Origin: JAULUH01 sp032111745
Lineage (GTDB): Bacteria; Chloroflexota; Anaerolineae; JAAEKA01
Length of the DNA stretch: 26,533 nucleotides
NCBI GenBank assembly: GCA_032111745.1
Contig: JAULUH010000443.1
Span: forward strand, 1 to 26,533
Direction of reading: 5' to 3'
The stretch's first letter is position 1. The number at the start of each line of letters is the position of its first letter. This document shows, in pieces, positions 22,610 through 26,533 of the stretch. The position numbers were made by a program, and so were the translations under genes. The notes under the pieces are model-generated. The model searched no databases and was not told the DNA's origin. It saw nothing but the letters and a program-made list of their open reading frames with translations.

Positions 22610-24829
22610 ATGCAATCGCCCCGAAAAGCCTGCGGAAGAGCTCTCGTGCTGTGTTTGGCACTGGCGTTGGCGGGAGGAGCGGCCCCGAAGGCTGCGGGAT
22701 ACCAGCCTGGCAGGGAGCTCGAGGTGGCTCCCAACCATCTTGGCCTGCCTGTAGCCGGGACACCAGGACCGGGCGCCCTGGCGAGTGGCCGGGTGCTGGT
22801 GGGCTGGCAGGATCAGACCGGCAAGGCAGCCGCGACCACTGCCCTGCAAGGCCACGGCTACGCCGTACTCAACGACCTCCATGGCCTGGATACCTCAGTC
22901 ATCGGAGTTCCCCCAGGCCAGGAACTGGCGGCCGTGGCCGACCTGGCCGTCCTGCCCGGCGTCGCCTACGCCGAGCCGGATTACCTGGCGTTTGCGGCAG
23001 CCGCAATGCCCATACCCACCTCATCTTCCCTGGCCGCTACAGGCGTACAGCCGAACGACGACCTTTGGGTGGACCTATGGGGGTTGCGGCGTATCGCCAT
23101 GCCAGAGGCATGGGAGCTAAGCACCGGCGACAGCAGAGTCCTGGTAGCCATCGTAGACTCAGGCATCGACCTCAATCACCCGGAGTTCGCCAGTCGCATC
23201 GTCCAGGGTTATGATTATGTTAACAACGATGCGATACCTCAGGACGATTTCGGCCATGGTACCCATGTCGCCGGCATCATTGCCGCCAGTGGCGATAACG
23301 GCCTCGGCGTGGCCGGGGTGGCCTGGCGGCCGCGCCTGCTGGTCTACAAGGCGCTGGACCGCCAGGGGATGGGCCCGGTGAGCTACGTGTCTGAGGCCGT
23401 GCTCGACGCCGCTGCCCGCGGCGCTGCGGTGATCAACCTCAGCCTTTCGCTCACCGGACCTTCCGAGACTCTGCGCCAGGCCATCCAGTACGCCCGCAAC
23501 AGGGGCGCTGCAGTCGTGGGAGCTGCGGGCAATCAATCGGGCGCCGTGACCTATCCGGCGGCCTATCCCGAGGTCATCGCCGTAGCGGCGACGACCCACT
23601 TTGAGGATTGGGCCGGCTACTCGAACTACGGCCCGGAGGTGGACATCGCCGCCCCTGGCGGCACCGCCGCAGACCCGATTCTGAGTACCAGCCCGGGCAG
23701 TAGCTATGCCGCACAGTACGGCACCTCCATGGCTACGGGCCATGTAACCGGCCTGCTAGCCCTGCTGCTGGCCGTGTCCCCTGGAATGGGCGCCGATGAG
23801 CTCATCAACGCCCTCACCAGCACCGCTGACAAGGTCGGTGCGTTCCCCTACGTCAACCAGCGCAACGCCTACCTGGGCTATGGCCGGGTGAATGCCGCCA
23901 GGGCCCTGCACCTCGCGCTGGCACCCCGCCTGCAATTCACTCCAGCTGTCCTGCAGCTGCTGGGTGAGGAAAACGCGTTGCCCAGCGGCGTGATCGAATT
24001 CAGCAACCCCAGTGGCCAGCCGCTCACCTGGCAGCTGCAGCCCACTGGAGCGAGTTGGCTGGAGGTGGACCAACCCTGGAGTGGCAGCCTCGCTTACCCC
24101 TCCCAGGCTCAACTGCGTGTGCGCATCACTTCCCCCCGGCCTGCCGGCGTTCATACGGCCGATCTCTGGGTGAAGACCACAGCCCCCAACGGCCAGCAGA
24201 CGACTTACCTGCTCTCGATCCGGCTAACCAGCGCCTCCCAGCTCAAGACGCTGTTTGTGCCCCTGGTGACCCGGGACCACTGGGTACTGAGCTGGACCGA
24301 CAGCGGCCCGGCCACCCAAAGGGTCAGCCTGGACGACGACGGCGCCCAGCTCGTTTCGCTGCCCTTCGAGTTCCCTTTCTATGGCAGGCGTTATCACCAG
24401 GTATGGATCCATGCCAACGGCTTTCTCAGCTTTGAGCGGAGCTACGCTGGCAGCCAATACGCCGCCAACTCCTGTGTGCCCGGCCTGCCTGCGCCAGATG
24501 GTGCCATCTACGCTTTCTGGGACGACCTCAACCCCAGCCAGCGTGGCCAGGTAACCTATACCAGCGCTCCCGACGAGGCCTTCGTGGTCTCATGGCGTGA
24601 CGTTCCCCGGCACGGCGACGACAGCCTCAACTCCTTCGAGGCGGTTCTGTGGCCCGATGGCAGGGTAGCCCTGAACTATCTGGACCTAGCCAACCCCTCG
24701 GAAGCTACCGTGGGCCTGGAGAACTGGGACAACACCCTGGGCTGGCAGGTGGCCTGCAATGGCTCCGGCTCACCGCCGGCTGCGGGCCAGTCCTGGCTCT
24801 TCCATACCAACCTCTCGGAGCCACGGTGA
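22610..24829 (+). CDS. Secreted subtilisin-like serine protease (S8)
   Basis: The ATG at 22610 has GGGAG about 6 bases upstream; a GTG at 22598 in frame is a weaker alternative. The 739-residue product begins with a signal peptide (RKACGRALVLCLALALAGG). Residues about 50-140 look like an inhibitor-type propeptide (VGWQDQ..., VAYAEPDYLAF). The catalytic triad is Asp183 (AIVDSGIDLNHPEF), His216 (FGHGTHVAG) and Ser373 (YGTSMATGH), with the oxyanion Asn in AAGNQSG. Beyond residue 440 come an Ig/BACON-like domain (FSNPSGQPLTWQL) and a beta-rich domain with the PFEFPFYGRRYHQVWIHANG signature found in other secreted proteins. A short LFVPLVTRDH motif joins them. It probably degrades extracellular protein. 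Confidence 0.93.
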   Translation: MQSPRKACGRALVLCLALALAGGAAPKAAGYQPGRELEVAPNHLGLPVAGTPGPGALASGRVLVGWQDQTGKAAATTALQGHGYAVLNDLHGLDTSVIGVPPGQELAAVADLAVLPGVAYAEPDYLAFAAAAMPIPTSSSLAATGVQPNDDLWVDLWGLRRIAMPEAWELSTGDSRVLVAIVDSGIDLNHPEFASRIVQGYDYVNNDAIPQDDFGHGTHVAGIIAASGDNGLGVAGVAWRPRLLVYKALDRQGMGPVSYVSEAVLDAAARGAAVINLSLSLTGPSETLRQAIQYARNRGAAVVGAAGNQSGAVTYPAAYPEVIAVAATTHFEDWAGYSNYGPEVDIAAPGGTAADPILSTSPGSSYAAQYGTSMATGHVTGLLALLLAVSPGMGADELINALTSTADKVGAFPYVNQRNAYLGYGRVNAARALHLALAPRLQFTPAVLQLLGEENALPSGVIEFSNPSGQPLTWQLQPTGASWLEVDQPWSGSLAYPSQAQLRVRITSPRPAGVHTADLWVKTTAPNGQQTTYLLSIRLTSASQLKTLFVPLVTRDHWVLSWTDSGPATQRVSLDDDGAQLVSLPFEFPFYGRRYHQVWIHANGFLSFERSYAGSQYAANSCVPGLPAPDGAIYAFWDDLNPSQRGQVTYTSAPDEAFVVSWRDVPRHGDDSLNSFEAVLWPDGRVALNYLDLANPSEATVGLENWDNTLGWQVACNGSGSPPAAGQSWLFHTNLSEPR

Positions 24830-24885
24830 CTGGTCCAGCCAGATCGTGAGTTCCCGGCTCATCCTTCATCCTGCATCCCCTGTCT

Positions 24886-25764
24886 ATGCGCATCCTGCTC
24901 ACGGCTGATCTGCACTACCGCCCATCTCAGCGCGACACCTACCTGGCCTTTGCCCACTGGGTAGCGGCGCAACAGCCCGACTGCTTCATCATCTGCGGCG
25001 ACGTAGGCCATCCCCTCCGGCTCTTTCGGCGAGCTCTCCAGTTGTTTGCCGGGCTCAGCTGCCCGCGCTTGCTAGTGCCGGGCAACCACGACCTTTATCG
25101 GGACCAGTACGATAGCCGGACGCTTTGGGAAACCGTGCTGCCTGAAGCCACCCGGAATGAAGGATTTGTCTGGTTGGAGAATGAGGTTGTAACACTTCCT
25201 CTGGACACACAGGAGAGCAGGGAGGCCGTTGGCCGGGTACTCGAACAGCTGGGCATCTGCGGCACCATGGCCTGGTATGACTATTCCGCCGGCCCCAGCG
25301 ACCTGGGCTACACTGCCGACGACTACCGCCACCTGAAGGCCATGGTCAACCACGACGCCGACTACGTCGACTGGCCGTGGAGCGACGTGGCCATGGCGCG
25401 CTATCTATCCCGCCGCTGCGGCGAGCACCTGCGCAGCCTGGTAGAGGACCCCACGGTGCGGCAGATTCTGGTGGTGACGCACATGCCGGTCTTTGAGCAA
25501 GCCATTCCGCGCCACCCGGAAAGCGGCATCTGGCGCCTGCTCAGCGCCTACATGGGCAACCTCACCCTGGGTGCGCTGCTGCAGGCGACACCCAAGGTGA
25601 CCCACGTGGTCAGCGGGCACGTACACCGGCCAGGCCACTGGACGGTGGCCGGCGAGCACGGCCCTATCGACTTCAGGCTGATCGGCAGCCAGAAGGGCGC
25701 GCCGGCGGCAGTCGTGCTGGACTTCCCCGGCTGGCCGGCCACCGGCGCTGAGACCGAAGTTTGA
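24886..25764 (+). CDS. Calcineurin-like metallophosphoesterase
   Basis: The 292-residue product carries the complete two-metal site of the family: Asp8 and His10 (TADLHY), Asp39 (CGDVGH), Asn67-His68-Asp69 (PGNHD), His199 (VVTHMP), and His245/His247 (SGHVHRP). It is cytosolic, with no signal peptide. Substrate may be a phosphodiester, nucleotide or phosphoprotein; the motifs do not decide. No Shine-Dalgarno sequence precedes the ATG, and the upstream gap is only 56 bp, so the start is chosen by the MRILLTADLH family N-terminus. Its last codons contain the -35 element of the pheS leader promoter. Confidence 0.92.
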   Translation: MRILLTADLHYRPSQRDTYLAFAHWVAAQQPDCFIICGDVGHPLRLFRRALQLFAGLSCPRLLVPGNHDLYRDQYDSRTLWETVLPEATRNEGFVWLENEVVTLPLDTQESREAVGRVLEQLGICGTMAWYDYSAGPSDLGYTADDYRHLKAMVNHDADYVDWPWSDVAMARYLSRRCGEHLRSLVEDPTVRQILVVTHMPVFEQAIPRHPESGIWRLLSAYMGNLTLGALLQATPKVTHVVSGHVHRPGHWTVAGEHGPIDFRLIGSQKGAPAAVVLDFPGWPATGAETEV

Positions 25765-25789
25765 CAATTCAAGTCCCCTGCGGCATAAT
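25761..25789 (+). promoter_or_regulatory. Promoter of the pheS T-box transcript
   Basis: TTGACA (25761-25766, overlapping the phosphoesterase stop) and CATAAT (25784-25789) are 17 bases apart. Transcription would start near 25796, immediately before the T-box leader. Confidence 0.8.
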
Positions 25790-25795
25790 TTCCCG

Positions 25796-26110
25796 CGTAA
25801 TTGAAAATCTGTGCCAAAGGCCATGACGGAGAAAAGTAGGCGAGGAGAAGCTACCAGAGAGGCCGGGCGATCCCATGTGGATGGCTGCAAGCCCGGCCAA
25901 GCCGAAGCTCGCTGAAGTTCACTCCCGAGCCGACGGGTGAAATGGCGCTTGCGCCACGGTAGTTCGCTCCGGCAGCCCGCCGTTACCGGGCAGCCGATCC
26001 GGCTCAGGCCGGCGTCGGATCAAGCGCCTCGCACGCCGTGGCGAGGAAACAGGGTGGTACCGCGAACCGTGATGCCCACGTCTCGTCCCTGACGAGACGT
26101 GGGCATGTTG
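25796..26110 (+). promoter_or_regulatory. T-box riboswitch, phenylalanine (UUC) specifier
   Basis: The leader senses uncharged tRNA-Phe and lets transcription run into pheS when it is scarce. Canonical parts are in order: GACGGAGAAAAGTAG at the base of stem I (about 25825-25840), AGAGAG and GGCTGCAAG of the apical loop around a GGCCGGGC/GCCCGGCC stem (25861-25868 with 25891-25898), and a specifier TTC at 25918-25920 followed by A. The T-box AGGGTGGTACCGCG is at 26051-26064, with its GGTA bulge for the tRNA end. A terminator hairpin follows. A second TTC in similar context lies at about 25966-25968 (GTAGTTCGCTCC); the first is the better-placed specifier. Confidence 0.92.
26072..26106 (+). terminator. 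T-box terminator hairpin
   Basis: Arms 26072-26087 and 26091-26106 pair perfectly over 16 bp with a CCT loop. The T-rich tail is weak (GTTGCTTTG). It competes with the antiterminator formed by the T-box just upstream. Confidence 0.85.
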
Positions 26111-26135
26111 CTTTGACGGGAAGAAGGGATGACCG

Positions 26136-26533
26136 ATGAAGGATGAGTTGAACGCCCTGCGTGAGCAGGCACTTCAGCAGCTGGCGGCCGCAGACAACAC
26201 AGATGCTTTGGAGGCGTGGCGGGTCGAGTACCTGGGCCGCAAGGGCTCAGTGCAGGCCCTCACGCGCAACATCGCCGAGCTACCCTTCGCGCAGCGGCCG
26301 GGCTACGGCCAAGCCGTGAACGCGCTGAAGCAGGATCTCACCGTTGCCTTCGAGGATCGCCAGCAGGCCCTGGCCCGGGCCACCCTGTCCGCCGAGCTGG
26401 CCGCCGCAGGCGTCGACGTCACCTTGCCCGGCCGGAGACCTCAGCTGGGCCGGGTGCACCCCAGCAACGTGACCCTGCGTGAGATCTACGACATCTTCGG
26501 CACCATGGGCTTCCAGGTTTTCACCAGCCGCGA
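26136..26533 (+). CDS. pheS: Phenylalanyl-tRNA synthetase alpha subunit, 3' partial
   Basis: The frame opens at ATG 26136 with AAGAAGGG upstream and runs off the window end after about 132 residues. It shows the N-terminal coiled-coil tRNA-binding region (MKDELNALREQAL, then VEYLGRKGSVQAL) and the start of the catalytic domain (LGRVHPSNVTLREIYDIFGTMGF). These are standard PheS blocks. The enzyme charges tRNA-Phe as an alpha2-beta2 complex with PheT, whose gene would be expected just downstream. An ATG seven bases earlier (26129) opens a five-codon frame only. The T-box leader with a Phe specifier supports the call. Confidence 0.95.
   Translation, partial: MKDELNALREQALQQLAAADNTDALEAWRVEYLGRKGSVQALTRNIAELPFAQRPGYGQAVNALKQDLTVAFEDRQQALARATLSAELAAAGVDVTLPGRRPQLGRVHPSNVTLREIYDIFGTMGFQVFTSR

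Overview
The window is high-GC bacterial DNA, densely coded on both strands, with no rRNA, tRNA, CRISPR array, integrase or insertion sequence visible. The gene set suggests a Chloroflexota bacterium, perhaps Anaerolineae or Caldilineae-like. It includes secreted proteases with Thr/Pro tails and a short LPL(I/V)-type motif, a DUF4405 membrane protein, a MoxR plus VWA pair and a T-box-controlled pheS. The phylum call is inference from gene content; no marker gene is complete here.

Layout, left to right. (1) 1-3621: the end of a DUF4405 membrane protein, a membrane-anchored protein with a duplicated C-terminal domain, and an OmpR-type response regulator overlapping its histidine kinase. (2) 3813-6725: a monofunctional proline dehydrogenase converging on an oligoendopeptidase F, with a long perfect palindrome between them. 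(3) 6952-9174: a secreted M6-like zinc protease and a DinB-fold protein. (4) 9186-15125, minus strand: a pentose-phosphate operon transcribed tkt-rpiB-tal-zwf-pgl with gaps of 1-58 bp. It covers the non-oxidative branch and the first two oxidative steps; gnd and rpe are absent. (5) 15126-16209: an AT-richer divergent control region between tkt and a Crp/Fnr-family regulator, with a consensus sigma-70 promoter on the regulator side. (6) 16650-18845: a 731-residue protein whose C-terminal half resembles the cyanobacterial acyl-ACP reductase (COG5322) and keeps its catalytic Cys, preceded by about 300 residues I do not recognise and followed by a membrane anchor. (7) 19133-22410: a Nudix hydrolase, a MoxR-type AAA ATPase with a CoxE-like VWA protein, and a convergent stand-alone Lrp/AsnC ligand-binding domain. 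(8) 22610-25764: a secreted subtilase and a calcineurin-like phosphoesterase. (9) 25761-26533: a promoter, a complete T-box leader with a UUC (Phe) specifier and terminator hairpin, and the start of pheS, cut by the window edge.

The genes look mostly like a chromosomal backbone: peptide and proline breakdown (two secreted proteases, PepF, proline dehydrogenase), NADPH and pentose supply, and signalling. The items most worth a second look are the acyl-ACP-reductase-like fusion, two near-identical promoter/start junctions that look leaderless, the duplicated-domain protein next to the two-component pair, and two short coding relics in intergenic DNA.
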